Of a stretch of DNA of 64,000 nucleotides, positions 1 to 11,020 are shown in pieces. Below the pieces are notes generated by a model. That model was not told where the DNA came from. It ran no database searches and worked only from the letters and a program-made list of their open reading frames with translations. This DNA comes from Romanomermis culicivorax. Taxonomy: Eukaryota > Nematoda > Enoplea > Mermithida > Mermithidae. The stretch spans positions 434,001 to 498,000 of the forward strand of contig CAWUHX010000224.1 of NCBI GenBank assembly GCA_963922205.1, read 5' to 3'. How positions within the stretch are numbered: the stretch's first letter is position 1; each line of letters starts with the position of its first letter. The position numbers and the translations under genes are program-made.

Positions 1-1064
1 TTTTTTTTGTATTTTTTGGAATTTTTTTCTTTGTTTCTCTTGTCTTTTTTTTGTTGCTTTTCTTTTTTATTGTTTACTTTTTATAATTTTTATTTTTTGA
101 AATTTTTTTATTCTTTTTCTTGTCTTTTTTCTTTGCTTTTTTTTGTATTTTTTGGAATTTTTTTCTTTGTTTCTCTTGTCTTTTTTTTTGTTGCTTTTCT
201 TTTTTATTGTTTTCTGTTTATAATTTTTATTTTTTGAAATTTTTTTATTCTTTTTCTTGTCTTTTTTCTTTGCTTTTTTTTGTATTTTTTGGAATTTTTT
301 TCTTTGTTTCTCTTGTCTTTTTTTGTTGCTTTTCTTTTTTATTGTTTACTTTTTATAATTTTTATTTTTTGAAATTTTTTTATTCTTTTTCTTGTCTTTT
401 TTCTTTGCTTTTTTTTGTATTTTTTGGAATTTTTTTCTTTGTTTCTCTTGTCTTTTTTTGTTGCTTTTCTTTTTTATTGTTTTCTGTTTATAATTTTTAT
501 TTTTTGAAATTTTTTTATTCTTTTTCTTGTCTTTTTTCTTTGCTTTTTTGTATTTTTTGAAAATTTTTTCTTTCTTTTTCTTGTCTTTTTTTGTTGCTTT
601 TCTTTTTTATTGTTTTCTATTTATAATTTTTATTTTTTGAAATTTTTTTATTCTTTTTCTTGTCTTTTTTCTTTGCTTTTCTTTTCTTTTCTGTTTTTTT
701 TCTTTTATATTTTTTGAAATTTTTTTCTTTCTTTTTTTGTCTCTCTTTTTCTTTGCCTTTCTTTTATGTTTTTTTGTTTTGTTTTTTTCGTTTTCTCCTC
801 TTTCTTTTTCTTTGTTTTTTCTTTTCTCTCTGTTTTTGTTTATTTTTTGTTATGTTTTTTTTCCTGTTTTTCTTTTTTATCCTTATTCTTTTTTTCTGTT
901 TTTGTTTTTTAGTTTATACTTTTCTACCTGATTTATATTTTCTTCTCCTTTTTTTATTTTTTATCGTTTGTTTTCTTCTGGCTTTTATTTTTCGTTTTCG
1001 TTCTGTTTTTCTTGTTTTTTTTTTAATTTTTTCTTCCTTCTTGGCTAATTCCTTCATTTCTTAA
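1..1064. repeat. T-rich tandem repeat, about 135-bp unit
   Basis: The + strand is almost pure pyrimidine. A unit that opens with TGTATTTTTTGGAA recurs at about 9, 144, 281, 416 and 549, a spacing of 133-137 bp. After about 700 it decays into irregular T/C-rich sequence. The long open frames here are Phe/Leu/Ser-rich by-products of the base composition and have no start context, domain or codon structure, so no gene is called. Confidence 0.85.
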
Positions 1065-2600
1065 ATTTGAAAATTGGAATTTTTAACGGAAAATTCACGT
1101 AGAAAAATAGAATTTTGAATTTTTCACAACAAATTTTTAATATTTGAACAGGAAAAAATGAAAGAAATTCAAAAATTTGTAAATTAAAAAATTCAAATTT
1201 TTGATTGAAATTTCACATATCAAAACTGAATTTTGAATTTTTCAAAACGAATTCTAAATTTCAAAACAAAAAAACGACAAAAATTCTAGAATTTCAAATT
1301 CAAAAATTCAAGTTTTTGACGGAAAATTCAGCTAGAAAATGGAATTTTGAATTTTTGGGAAGAAAAAATGGGAGAAAATCAAAAAATTATAATTTGAAAA
1401 TTCGACTTTTCGATAGGAATTTCACATACAAAAAAAAGATTTTGCATTTTTAAAACGAATTTTAAATTTATGAACCAAAAATTGACAGAAATTCTAAACT
1501 TTCAAAATTAAAATTTTTCGACGGAAATTCGAATTTTTGATAGAAATTTCCCATCCAAAAAAAAAAATTTTGAATGTTTTAAAACGATTTCTAAAATTTT
1601 TGAACAAAAATTCAAATTTCTGACAAAAAATTCTCACAGAAGAGTAAAATTTTCAATTTTTGGTAAGAAAAATGACAGAAATGCAAAACTTTTCAATTTA
1701 AAAATTCGAATTTTCGACAAAACATTTCGCATAGAAAATTTGAATTTTGTATTTTTCGAAACGAATTCTAAAATTCTTGAATGAAGAAAAAAATGACAGA
1801 AATTCTAGAATTTCAAATTTAAAAATTCGAATTTTTGATATAAATTTTATATACACAAATAGAATTTTAAATTTTTCAAGACGAATTTTAAATCCTCGAA
1901 CAAAAAAAAATTACAGAAATTCTGAAATTCTAGGATTTAAAATTTCCAATTTTGACAAAAAAATTAACATATAGAAAAGTTGAATTTTAAATTTTTCAAG
2001 AAAAAAATTCTTCATTTTGTTAAAAAATGGCATAAATTCAAAAATAGAAAATTCGGGTTTTCGACAAAAAATTCACAAACAAAAGTAGAATTTCGCATTT
2101 CTAGGGGAAAAATTTCAGAAATTCAAAGTTTCCAATTTAAAAATTCGAATTTTCGACCTAAAATTCAAATTTTTTATATACATTCGACATAGAAAAATAG
2201 AATTTTGAATTTTTCAAGGCAAAGTCTTCGATTTTTTATTTTAAAAAAAGGCAGAAATCCAAAAATTTTCGATTCTAAAATTCAAATTTCACACAAAAAA
2301 TTCTCATAAAAAGTAGAAATTCGAGCTAAATTCCTATTTTTCGAAAAGAATTAATCGGTTTTTCATCAAAAAATAATGAAACTTCAGAAAATTTGAATTT
2401 GAAAATTCCCATAGAAAAGTAGAATTTTCGAAAAATAAATTCTTGTTTTTTGAAAGAAAAACGACACAAATTCGATTTTTTTACATCAAAATTCTACTTT
2501 TGAAATAAGATGCAGAATTTTTCACACAAAATTGGTATTTTTGAGAGCAAAATTCCAAATTTTGAGGGAAAATTTTTGCGAATATTTAAAAAATTCTTTT
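1065..2600. repeat. Degenerate AT-rich repeats related to the ACADM 3' flank (inverted)
   Basis: Irregular repeats of the kind 'agaattttgaatttttcaaa' spaced roughly 100-120 bp. Read on the minus strand they resemble the DNA that follows each ACADM terminal exon copy (compare 27640-27800), and they adjoin the inverted exon relic at 2.6-2.84 kb. No gene is seen. Confidence 0.55.
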
Positions 2601-2619
2601 TTTAAATTTCTCAAAAATT

Positions 2620-2843
2620 AAAAATTCTAAATTTTATTATATGAATTGAGCAAATATAACATATAATTGAACATTAAAATGCATAGAAAAAACTAAAATA
2701 TTGTAAATTTTACAGCAAAAAATTTGATTTTTTGACGTCAGCAAGAAAATTTTAAATTCCCACGATATGACGTCATTTCACGATATGATGTCATTTTGGC
2801 GTCCCGCATCAATTTTTTCGCCGGATATTCCGAATTGAATCTG
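2620..2843 (-). pseudogene. Inverted, truncated copy of the ACADM terminal exon and 3' flank
   Basis: On the minus strand a CAG acceptor (2841-2843) is followed by 42 bases (2799-2840) that match the first third of the ACADM terminal exon at 27232. They read FNSEYPAKKLMRDA, where the gene copies have [14 protein letters not shown]. The match then jumps straight into the post-stop flank, with the TGACGTCA motifs (2768-2775, 2733-2740), the 'gctgtaaaatttacaatatt' block and an AATAAA (2633-2638). The rest of the exon, including the catalytic IYEGTSQ segment and the stop, is missing, so this cannot supply a working C-terminus. It is a relic of the same duplicated unit as at 22.4-44.6 kb, in the opposite orientation and upstream of the parent gene. 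Confidence 0.9.
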
Positions 2844-4160
2844 CGGAAAAAAATTTAAAAAATTAAAAATAACCAACAAAAATTAAAAAAAACACTGAAA
2901 AATTAAAAAAAAGGAAAAATAAAATTTCAGGAAAAAAAATTTCCCCAAAAAATGATAATTTTTTTCAGAAAATTTTTCATTTTTTATAGAAATTTTGTTG
3001 AAAAAAATTTGAAGAAAATCGAGCAAAAGTACGGAAAAATCAAAATTTTACAAAAAAAAATTAAATTCAAAAAATAGAAACTATTAATGAAAATTATAAT
3101 TTTTTATGGAAATTTTGTTGGAAAAATGAAGATAATCGACAAAAAAAAAGAAAAATACAAAGTTTCCATAAGAAAACGTAATTTTTCCAAAAAAAATTAC
3201 CATTGTAAAAAGAAAAGAACAAAATTTCCATACAAATTTTTTTTCTAAAAAATTATCATTTAAAAAGAGAAAAAACTAAAATTTCCATAAAAATGATTTT
3301 TTCTCTGAAAAAAATTATTAATTTTTGGAAAAAAGAAGGGAAAAAACAAAATTTAATACAAAAGAAATAAAATTTCTATAAAAAATGATAATTTTTTCTA
3401 AAAACATTTTTTGAAAAAAAAAGATTAAGAAAACTAAATTTCCTCGAAAAATGAACTGTTTTTCAGAAAAAATTATGATTTTTGAAAAAAGAAAAAAAAA
3501 CAAGATTTCAGAAAAATTAAAATTCTACGAAAAAATTGGAATTATTAAAAATTATCATTTTTTATAGAAAATTTGTTGAAAAAAATGAAAAAAGTCGACA
3601 AAAAACTCCTAAACATCAAAATTTTACACAAAAATTTCGAAAAAATAAAATGAGAATTGTCATTTTTTATGAAAATTTTGTTGAAAAATAAACAAAATGA
3701 AAATTTTACAAAAAACTAAAAATTACCATTTTTATGGAAATTTTTGGAAAAATGAAGAAAAATAAAAATTTCACACAGAAATGTCGAAAAAATAAAATAA
3801 AAATTATGGAAAACTATCGTTTTATATATAAATTTAGTTGAAAAAATGAAGAAAAATTAAAATTAAAAAAAAAATAGAAAAAAACCAAATTTCCACAAAT
3901 ATTTTTTCCCAAAAAATTATCATTTTTAAAAAGGAGACAAAACAAAATTTCCACAAAAAATGATATTTTTTATAAAAAAATTATCATTTTTTGAGCAAAA
4001 AAAAACAAAATTTCCACATGATTAAAAAAAGAAAAAAAACCAAAATTCCAAAAAATGATAATTTTTTTTGAAAATATGAAGAAAATTTACGAAAAAATTA
4101 TTAAAAAAATGTTGAAAAAATGAAGAAAACTGATCCAAAATAAAATTCGCAAAAAATTTT
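2844..4160 (-). repeat. Inverted relic of the ACADM last-intron sequence
   Basis: Contains many blocks such as 'ttttatagaaattttgttgaaaaaa', the reverse complement of 'tttttcaacaaaatttccataaaa' found repeatedly in the last ACADM intron (about 26500-27000). It continues, on the minus strand and in the right order, upstream of the exon relic at 2799-2843, so the inverted copy is at least about 1.5 kb long. No coding sequence is seen. Confidence 0.7.
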
Positions 4161-6770
4161 TTTTAAAAAGTCGACATTTTCTACGAAAATTTATAAAAAA
4201 TGACAAAAAAATTTTCGAATTTCGATATAAAAATTATTGTTCATTCGAAAAAATGTAAATTTTTTCCATCATTTTACGTTAAAATGTCAAGAATTCGTTC
4301 CAAAAAATTCAAATTTTGAACGTCGAAATCCAAATTTTTTCAACGAAAAATTATTAAAATTCTTATTTATTCGATGGAAAAATTTGAATTTTACACGTCG
4401 AAATTCAAGTTTTTTAACGAAAAAAAATCGAAATTCATATTTTTTTGATGAAAAAATTTGAGTTTCAAAGGTTGAAAGTCGCATTTTTCACGAAATAATT
4501 CGAATTTTAAACGTCGAAATTCAAATTTTCTAACGAAAAATTATCGACATATGCATTTTTAAAATGAAAAATTCGAATTTTACCCGTCGAAATTCAAATT
4601 TTTGGCGCAAAAATTCGAATTTTTGAAACAAATATTCCATTTTTTTAATGAAAAATGATCGAAATTCGAATTTTTTCAATGGAAAAAATTCAAACTTTCA
4701 TCCCGGAAATTCAAAGTCTTTAAGAAAAAAATTTTCGAAATTCTCATTTTTCGATAAAAGAAATTCAAATTTTCGCCATTGAATTTCAAATTTTTCAACG
4801 AAAATTTAATTTTCTAATGAAAAATGATCGAAATTCGCATTTTTTCGCAACGAAATTCCGAATTTCATTATTAAAAAAAATTTTGTTTTTTGGAAATTCA
4901 GTTTCATGAGGATTTTGAGTCTGAAAATCCAATTTTTATGAGAAAATTTGTGAATTTTTATCATTTTTTTCAATGGAAAATCAAGAATTCCACTCAAAAT
5001 AGTTGAATTTAATTGAAAATTCTGGTATTTTCTAAGAATTTCGCGTCTAAAATTTGATTTTTTTTGCGAAAAAATGAAAATTTTCAATCATTTTTTCTTT
5101 CGAAATTAAAAAATTTGTACCGAAAAATCTGAATTTGGTCGAAAATTCTGGTGTTTTATGACAATTTTGCGTGAAAAATTCGAATTTTTCATAAGAAAAA
5201 TTGCCAATTTCTGTAGATTTTTGATTAAAAAACCAAGAAGTCATCGCGAAATATTCGAAAATTTTGCTGTTATTTTAAATCACAAAATTCGTTTCGGAGA
5301 TTCTGTTTTTTAAATTTTGCGTCAAAAATTCGGATTTTTCCCAAAAATTGTGAATTTTGGATTATTTTTTGTTGAAAAATTAGAAATTCGTTTCGGGAAA
5401 ATCAAAAATTGTGTTTTTTATAAGATTTTTGTGTCTGAAATTGCGAATTTTTAACTTTTTGCTTGAAAAATCAGATTCCTTTCGATAAATACGAATTTTT
5501 TTTTCTGAGAATTTTGGGTCAAAAATTCGAGCTTTTGCAAAAACATTGGGAATTTTAGTAGATTTTTCCTTGAAAAATCAAAAATTCTTCTCAGAAAATT
5601 CAGAATTTTCTTGTTTTCTCGAGAATTTTGCGTCAAAAATTCAAATTTTTCATCAAAAAGTTGCGAATTTTTGTAGATTTTTCGTTAATTTGTTTCGAAA
5701 ATTTTGCTTCTTTGAGGATTTTGCCCAAAAAATTTGAATTTTTGATCAAAAAGTTGTGAATTTTAAATAATTTTTCGTTGGAAAATTAGAAATTTGTTTC
5801 GGAAAAATTGAAAATTCTGTTTTTTTCTGACAATTTTAAGACAGGAATTCGAATTTTTCACCAAAAAATTGCAAATTTTGTAGATTCTCGGTTTAAATAT
5901 CATAAATTTGTTTTGAAAAACTTGAAAATTCTGTTTTTTATGATAATTTTGAGTCAAAAATTATAATTTCTGCTGGAATTTTTGTAGATTTTTTCTAGAA
6001 AAATAAAAAATTCTTTTCGAAAAACTCAAATTTTTTTTGTTTTATGAGAATTTCGCGTCAGATATTAGAATTTTTCATCAGAAAAATTGCTGACTTTTGA
6101 AGATTTTTGAGTAAAAAACCAAGAATCGTTCCGTAAAATTCGAAAATTATGCTGTTTTATGAGAATTTTCTGTCTAAAATTTCGACTTTTTGAACTTTAT
6201 GGTTAGAAAATCACAAAATTCGTTTCGAAGATTCTGTTTTTCTGAGGATCTTGCCGGAAAAATGTGAATTTTTCATCGAAAAAATTTGAATTTTTGCAGA
6301 TTTTTTTCTGAAAAATAAAATAATTCGTTTGAAAAAATTAAAAAATTCTGCTTTGGCGTCAAAAAAAGAATTTTTCTTGAAAAATTGCATAGTTCTGATG
6401 ATTTTTCGTCGAAAAATCAAAAATTTGTTCCGAACAATATGAATTTTGTCGAAAATTGTGTTTTTTAGAATTTTGGGGGAAAAATTCGAAGTTTTCATCA
6501 AAAAATGGCTATTTTTTCAAGAGTTTCCGTTGAAAATAGAAAATTCGCTTCGAAAAATTCGTAAATTTTGCTTTTGCTGAAAATTTTTGGTCAAATCTTC
6601 GAATTTTCTACCAAAAAAATGCAATTTTTCTGGATTATTCGTTGAAAAGTCAAAAATTCATGCCGAAAAAATTCTGCTGTTTTATTTGAATTTTGCGTGC
6701 AAAATTCGAATGAAAAATCACGAATTCGCTGCAAAACATTTGGATTTTGTTGAAAATTCTGCTATTCTAT
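4161..6770. repeat. Degenerate AT-rich interspersed repeats
   Basis: Loose repeats of 'gaaaattctgtttt..gagaattttgcgtcaaaaattcgaatttt' type at roughly 110-140 bp spacing. The same style of sequence fills 20837-22234 and parts of 51.9-52.6 kb. Open frames up to about 96 codons on either strand are Asn/Phe/Lys-rich and unsupported. No gene is seen. Confidence 0.6.
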
Positions 6771-8150
6771 GAGAATTTTGCGCCTAAAAATTTAATTGTT
6801 TATTTAAAAAATGTGAATTCCCATTTTTTTGAAAACGCGAAAATTCGTTGGGAAAAATTTGAATTTCTTTGAAAATTCTGCTATTTTACGAAAATTTTGC
6901 GTCTAAAAATTTAATTTTTCATTTTAAAAATGTGAATTTCCATCATTTTTCGTAAAAGAATTGAAAATCCAATGGGAAAAATTTGAATTTCGTTGAAAAT
7001 CCTGCTAATTTACGGAAATTTTGCGTCTGAAAATTTTTTTTCATTAAAAAGAATGTGAATTTCTATCATTTTTCGTTAAAAATTGAAAATCCGTTGGGAA
7101 AAATTCGAATTTCGTTGAAAATTCTGCTATTCTAAGAGAATTTCGCGCCTAAAAATTTCAATCTTCATTTAAAAAATGTGAATTAACATTTTTTTTTTTG
7201 AAAACGTGAAAATTCATTGGGAAAAAATTTGAATTTCGTTGAAAATTCTGCTATTCTATGAGAATTTCGCGCCTAAAAATTTAATTTTCCATTTAAAAAA
7301 TGCGAATTTACATTTTTTTTTGAAAACGCGAAAATTCGTTGGGAAAAAATTGAATTTCGATGAAAATTCTGCTATTTTACGAAAAATTTTGCGTCTAAAA
7401 ATTTAATTTTTCATTTTAAAAATGTGAATTTCCATCATATTTTGTCGGAAAAGAGAAAAATTCGTTCGGAAAAAATTGAATTTCGTTCATAATTCTGCAA
7501 TTTTAAGAAAATTTTGCGTCTCAAAATTTTATTTTCCATTGAAAAAAATGTGAATTTCTATCATTTATTGTTGAAAAATAGAAGATTCGTTCGCAAGAAT
7601 TTGGATTCCGTTGATAATCTGCTATTTTACGAAAATTCTGCGTCTAAAAATTTCATTTTTCCTTGAAAAAAATGTGAATTTCCATCATTTATTGTTGAAA
7701 AATTAAAAATTTGTTCGCAAAAATTTGAATTTCGTTGATATTCTGCTATTTTACGGAAATTTTGCGTCAAAAAATTCAATTTTCCATTTTTAAAAATGTG
7801 AATTTTCGTCATTTTTGTTGAAAAATTGATTGCGAAAATTTTGGGATTTGTTGAAAATTCTACTATTTTACGAAAATTTTGCGTCTAAAAATTTAATTTT
7901 ACAATTTAAAAAAATGTGAATTTCCGTCATTTTTTGTTGAAAAATCGAAAATTCGCTGGGGAAAAATTTGAATATCGTTGAAAATTCTGCTTTTCTACGA
8001 GAATTTTTGCGTCTAAAAATCTGATTCTTCATATTAAAAAACGTGAATTTCGATCATTTTTTGTTGAAAAATCGAAAATTCATCCATAAATTTGTCATTT
8101 TACGAAAATTTCGCATCTAAAAATTAAATTTTTGATTTAAAAAAGGTGAA
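6770..8150. repeat. Tandem repeat, about 124-bp unit, about 11 copies
   Basis: The block 'ttttgcgtctaaaaattt' or 'ttcgcgcctaaaaattt' recurs at about 6898, 7023, 7145, 7269, 7391, 7516, 7640, 7764, 7881 and 8009, a steady 117-128 bp period. Each unit also carries 'gtgaatttccatcattt' and 'gaatttcgttgaaaattctgct'. No gene is seen. Confidence 0.85.
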
Positions 8151-8477
8151 TTTCCATCATTTATTGTTGAAACATTCAGAATTCGCTTCGAAAAAAATTC
8201 TCCCGTCTATAAAAACTACGCTCAAAATTTTTTTCCACGTTTCTAAAAATTCGTTTGTAATGAGACAAAAATTTAATTTTGGCGCCTTTACCTCTTCTAC
8301 AGTAAATCAGAATCAAATTTTGAAATATGTGTAACAGTAATGTCTTGCATTTGAATAGCAAAACAGACAAAAATGGAAAAGCGATAAAAATTTTTATGAT
8401 GCTCTCTTTTGCACAAATAAAAGATAAGGAAAGGAATCAACATTCTCTTAATTAGTTGAAATTTTACTTAAACAAAC
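8151..8477. other. Upstream region of the transthyretin-like gene
   Basis: Composition changes from the repeat array to more mixed sequence at about 8200. The last 100 bases before the ATG are A-rich. No convincing core promoter or trans-splice acceptor can be fixed by eye. Confidence 0.4.
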
Positions 8478-8939
8478 ATGGCCGCTAGAAAAGCATGCTT
8501 CTACTTATTATGCTTAATTATCAATTTTTGGCAACTTTCCAAAGCCACGACCAAATGCGTTGTAGCCGTCGGCAAAGCTCATTGCGAAACCAACGCTACT
8601 TTGGCATCCGATTTGGAAGTTTTTCTTATGGATAGAGACAGTAATTTTTTCATTTCTTCTTACTGTAGCTTTTTTGAAAAATTTTCTCACGCTCGTGCGT
8701 AAATCCATACAGAATTCACGCCCGACGATCAAATCGGTTGGACAACGACGGACGAAAATGGTAATTTTCGAGTCGAAGGTTGCGGATCGGATTTTTTGAC
8801 CCATATCGATCCGTATGTGAAAATTTTTTCCTACTGTAACGATCCGCAAGGTAAATTTATTAAAACGCATGTCGAACGCATTTTCGCGCCGCAAATTTTA
8901 AATTTCGGGGAAATTTTGTTGGACGATGCTGATTGGTAG
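8478..8939 (+). CDS. Transthyretin-like (TTL) family secreted protein
   Basis: A two-exon gene: exon 1 is 8478-8640, the intron is 8641-8712 (72 bp, GTAATT...ATACAG), and exon 2 is 8713-8939, ending in TAG. The spliced frame is exactly 130 codons including the stop. Residues 1-23 look like a signal peptide (MAARK, then CFYLLCLIINFWQL, then SKA). The mature part starts near TTKCVVAVGKAHC and carries the family hallmarks: a first strand with Cys, DLEVFLMDRD, TPDDQIGWTTTDENGNFRVEG, CGSDFLTHIDPYVKIFSYCND. Four Cys are present in the mature part (C27, C35, GCGSD, SYCND), and NAT is a possible N-glycosylation site. TTL proteins are small beta-sandwich secreted proteins that are very numerous in nematodes. 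Some act as extracellular bridging or signalling factors, but the role of this member cannot be told. The family assignment is strong; the C-terminal end after SYCND is more divergent. Confidence 0.9.
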
Positions 8940-9134
8940 AAATTTTCCTGAGATGTGGTCATTCTTGATGACTTTTTTGAATTTGTGTCGATTTTGTTTG
9001 TTGATGCGCAGGTCTCTACGGATAAAATTTTCACCATACTCGACGTTCGAACTACTGTAGTCAAAAATCGATAAATTCGAATTTTTCGCGTCGTCTTGTT
9101 TTTCGGCTCTAAATCTCTTCAAATTTTGCCTATA
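8940..9134. other. Short spacer between the TTL gene and ACADM
   Basis: 195 bp separate two genes on the same strand. No clear AATAAA follows the TTL stop. A pyrimidine-rich stretch leads to GATGCGCAG ending near 9012, which could be a trans-splice acceptor for ACADM. This fits either closely spaced independent genes or an operon. Confidence 0.4.
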
Positions 9135-9251
9135 ATGTTCAAAAAAGTACTAAATCCGATAAAAATCGCCCGGAAATTTCCGCGATTCGTTCATTCGGGC
9201 GCCGGCGCCGAATCTAGCGGTCTAAATTTCGATTTATCCGATCAACAAAAG
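9135..9251 (+). CDS. ACADM: Medium-chain acyl-CoA dehydrogenase, exon 1 (mitochondrial presequence)
   Basis: Encodes 39 residues. The N-terminus MFKKVLNPIKIARKFPRFVH is basic and lacks acidic residues, as expected for a mitochondrial matrix targeting peptide, and is followed by the start of the mature enzyme (GLNFDLSDQQK). The ATG at 9135 is preferred over an in-frame one at 9096 because it opens the basic presequence. The exon ends in phase 0 at AAAAG|GTAAGA. The enzyme is an FAD flavoprotein of mitochondrial beta-oxidation that makes the trans-2,3 double bond in medium-chain acyl-CoA and passes electrons to ETF. The following 176-bp intron (9252-9427) holds short 'gaacgatttttcgaatttt' repeats. 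Confidence 0.9.
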
Positions 9252-9427
9252 GTAAGAAATTGGCGCCAATTTTTCGATGATTTTCGGACGATTTTTCGAA
9301 TTTTCCACGTATTTTTGAACGATTTTTGGCAATTTCGCCATAATTTTTGAACGATTTTTCGAATTTTTGCCATAATTTTCGAATTTTCCAATAATTTTCG
9401 AAGGATTTTTTTGTATTTTTCACCCAG

Positions 9428-9662
9428 CAAATTCAACAATTAGCTTTGAAATTCGCCAAAGACGAAATTCTACCCAAAGCGGCGCATTACGATAAAACGG
9501 GCGAATATCCTTGGGATTTGGTGAAAAGATCGTTCGAATTGGGACTTTTAAATTCCGATATTCCCGTCGAATACGGCGGTCCCGGTTTAACTATGATCGA
9601 AAGTACATTGGTAGCCGAAGCTTTGGCCTACGGTTGCACGGGCATTTCGACGGCTATTTTAG
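9428..9662 (+). CDS. ACADM: Medium-chain acyl-CoA dehydrogenase, exon 2
   Basis: Acceptor CACCCAG|CAAATT, 235 bp, ends with one extra base (phase 1) at TTTTAG|GTAAAT. It reads QIQQLALKFAKDEILPKAAH, then YDKTGEYPWDLVKRSFELGL, then the IPVEYGGPGL and EALAYGCTGISTAIL segments. This is the N-terminal all-alpha domain of acyl-CoA dehydrogenases. YDKTGEYP and LAYGCTG are close matches to vertebrate MCAD, favouring the medium-chain class over short- or long-chain relatives. The sequence spanning its 3' end reappears as the unit of the intron 2 minisatellite. Confidence 0.93.
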
Positions 9663-10855
9663 GTAAATTTTGGGTTTTTTTGGTACTAAATGGTGATTTT
9701 AGATAAAATTTTGGGTTTTTCGGTGTAAAATGGCGATTTTAGGTGTAATTTTGGGGTTCTTGGTGTAAAATGGCGATTTTAGGTGAAATTATGGGGTTTT
9801 TTGGTGTAAAATGGCGATTTTAGGTAAAATTTTGGGGTTTTTTGGTGTTAAATGGCGATTTTTGGTAAGATGTTGGGTTATTTTGGTGTAAAATGGCTAT
9901 TTTAAATCAAATTTTGGGCGGTATAAAATGGCGGTTTTAGGTAAAATTTTGGGTTTTTTGGTGTAAAATGGCGATTTTAGGTGAAGTTTTGGGGTTTTTT
10001 GGTGTTAAATGGCAATTTTGGGTTTTTTGCTGTAAAATGGCGATTTTGGGTAAAATTTTGGGTTTTTTGGATTAAAATGGCGATTTTAGGTAAAATTTTG
10101 GGTTTTTTGGTGTAAAATGGCTATTTTAAATAAAACTTTGGGTGATGTAAAATGGCGGTTTTAGGTAAAATTTTGGGTTTTTTGGTGTAAAATGGCGATT
10201 TTAGGTGAAATTTAGGGGGTTTTTGGTGTTAGATGGCAATTTTGGGTTTTTTGCTGTAAAATGGCGATTTTGGGTAAAATTTTGGGTTTTTTGGATTAAA
10301 ATGGCGATTTTAGGTAAAATTTTGGGTTTTTTTGGTGTAAAATGGCGATTTTAGGTGAAATTTTGGGGTTTTTTGGTGTTAGATGGCAATTTTGGGTTTT
10401 TTGCTGTAAAATGGCGATTTTGGGTAAAATTTTGGGTTTTTTGGATTAAAATGGCGATTTTAGGTGAAATTTTGGGTTTTTTTGGTGTAAAATGGCGATT
10501 TTAGGTAAAATTTTGGGGTTTTTGGTGTAAAATGGCAATTTTAGGTAAAATTTTGGGTTTTTTGGTGTAAAATGGCGATTTTAGGTAAAATTTTGGGTTT
10601 TTCCGGTGTAAAATGACGATTTTAAATCAAAATTTTGGTGGTGTAAAATAGCGGTTTTAGGTAAAATTTTGGGTTTTTGGTGTAAAATGGCGATTTTAGG
10701 TGAAGTTTTGGGGTTTTTTGGTGTAAAATGGCGATTTTTGGTAGAATATTGGGTTTTTTGGTGTAAAATGGCGATTTTAGGTAAAATTTTCTGGGTTTTT
10801 TTGGTGTAAAATGACGATTTTTTCCAAAAAATCTCGTTTTTTTTTATTTTTTTAG
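9663..10855 (+). repeat. Intron 2: 40-bp minisatellite, about 28 copies
   Basis: Nearly the whole 1193-bp intron is a tandem array of a 40-bp unit containing GTGTAAAATGGCGATTTTAG and then GTAAAATTTTGGGTTTTTTG. The unit matches the exon 2/intron 2 junction itself (GGCTATTTTAG|GTAAATTTTGGGTTTTTT at about 9651-9680), so most copies carry a sequence like the 5' splice site. The array ends near 10820, just before the TTTTTTTAG acceptor at 10855. Confidence 0.92.
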
Positions 10856-11020
10856 CCAATTCTTTAGCCGAAGCGCCCGTCATTCTAGCCGGAAATGATG
10901 AACAGAAGAAAAATTTCCTGGGTAGGATGACCAAAGAACCGTTGGTGGCGGCCTATTGCGTGACGGAGCCGGGCGCCGGTTCGGACGTCGCCGGGACGAA
11001 AACCAAAGCGGTGAAAAAAG
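10856..11020 (+). CDS. ACADM: Medium-chain acyl-CoA dehydrogenase, exon 3
   Basis: 165 bp, phase 1 in and phase 1 out. It reads [20 protein letters not shown], then [20 protein letters not shown] and [26 protein letters not shown] is the signature of the family: its backbone and side chains contact the FAD isoalloxazine and the substrate in the middle beta domain. The exon is GC-rich against its flanks. The donor is AAAAAAG|GTTGAA, slightly off the usual GTAAG consensus but required by the frame of exon 4. Confidence 0.93.

Noticed and set aside
1-560. Phe/Leu-rich frames resembling membrane proteins
   Set aside because: They arise from poly-pyrimidine 135-bp repeats; all three forward frames look alike and no start context or flanking gene structure exists.
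6770-8150. CRISPR-like array because of regular spacing
   Set aside because: The whole 124-bp unit is repeated with drift, without distinct unique spacers, in a eukaryotic context.
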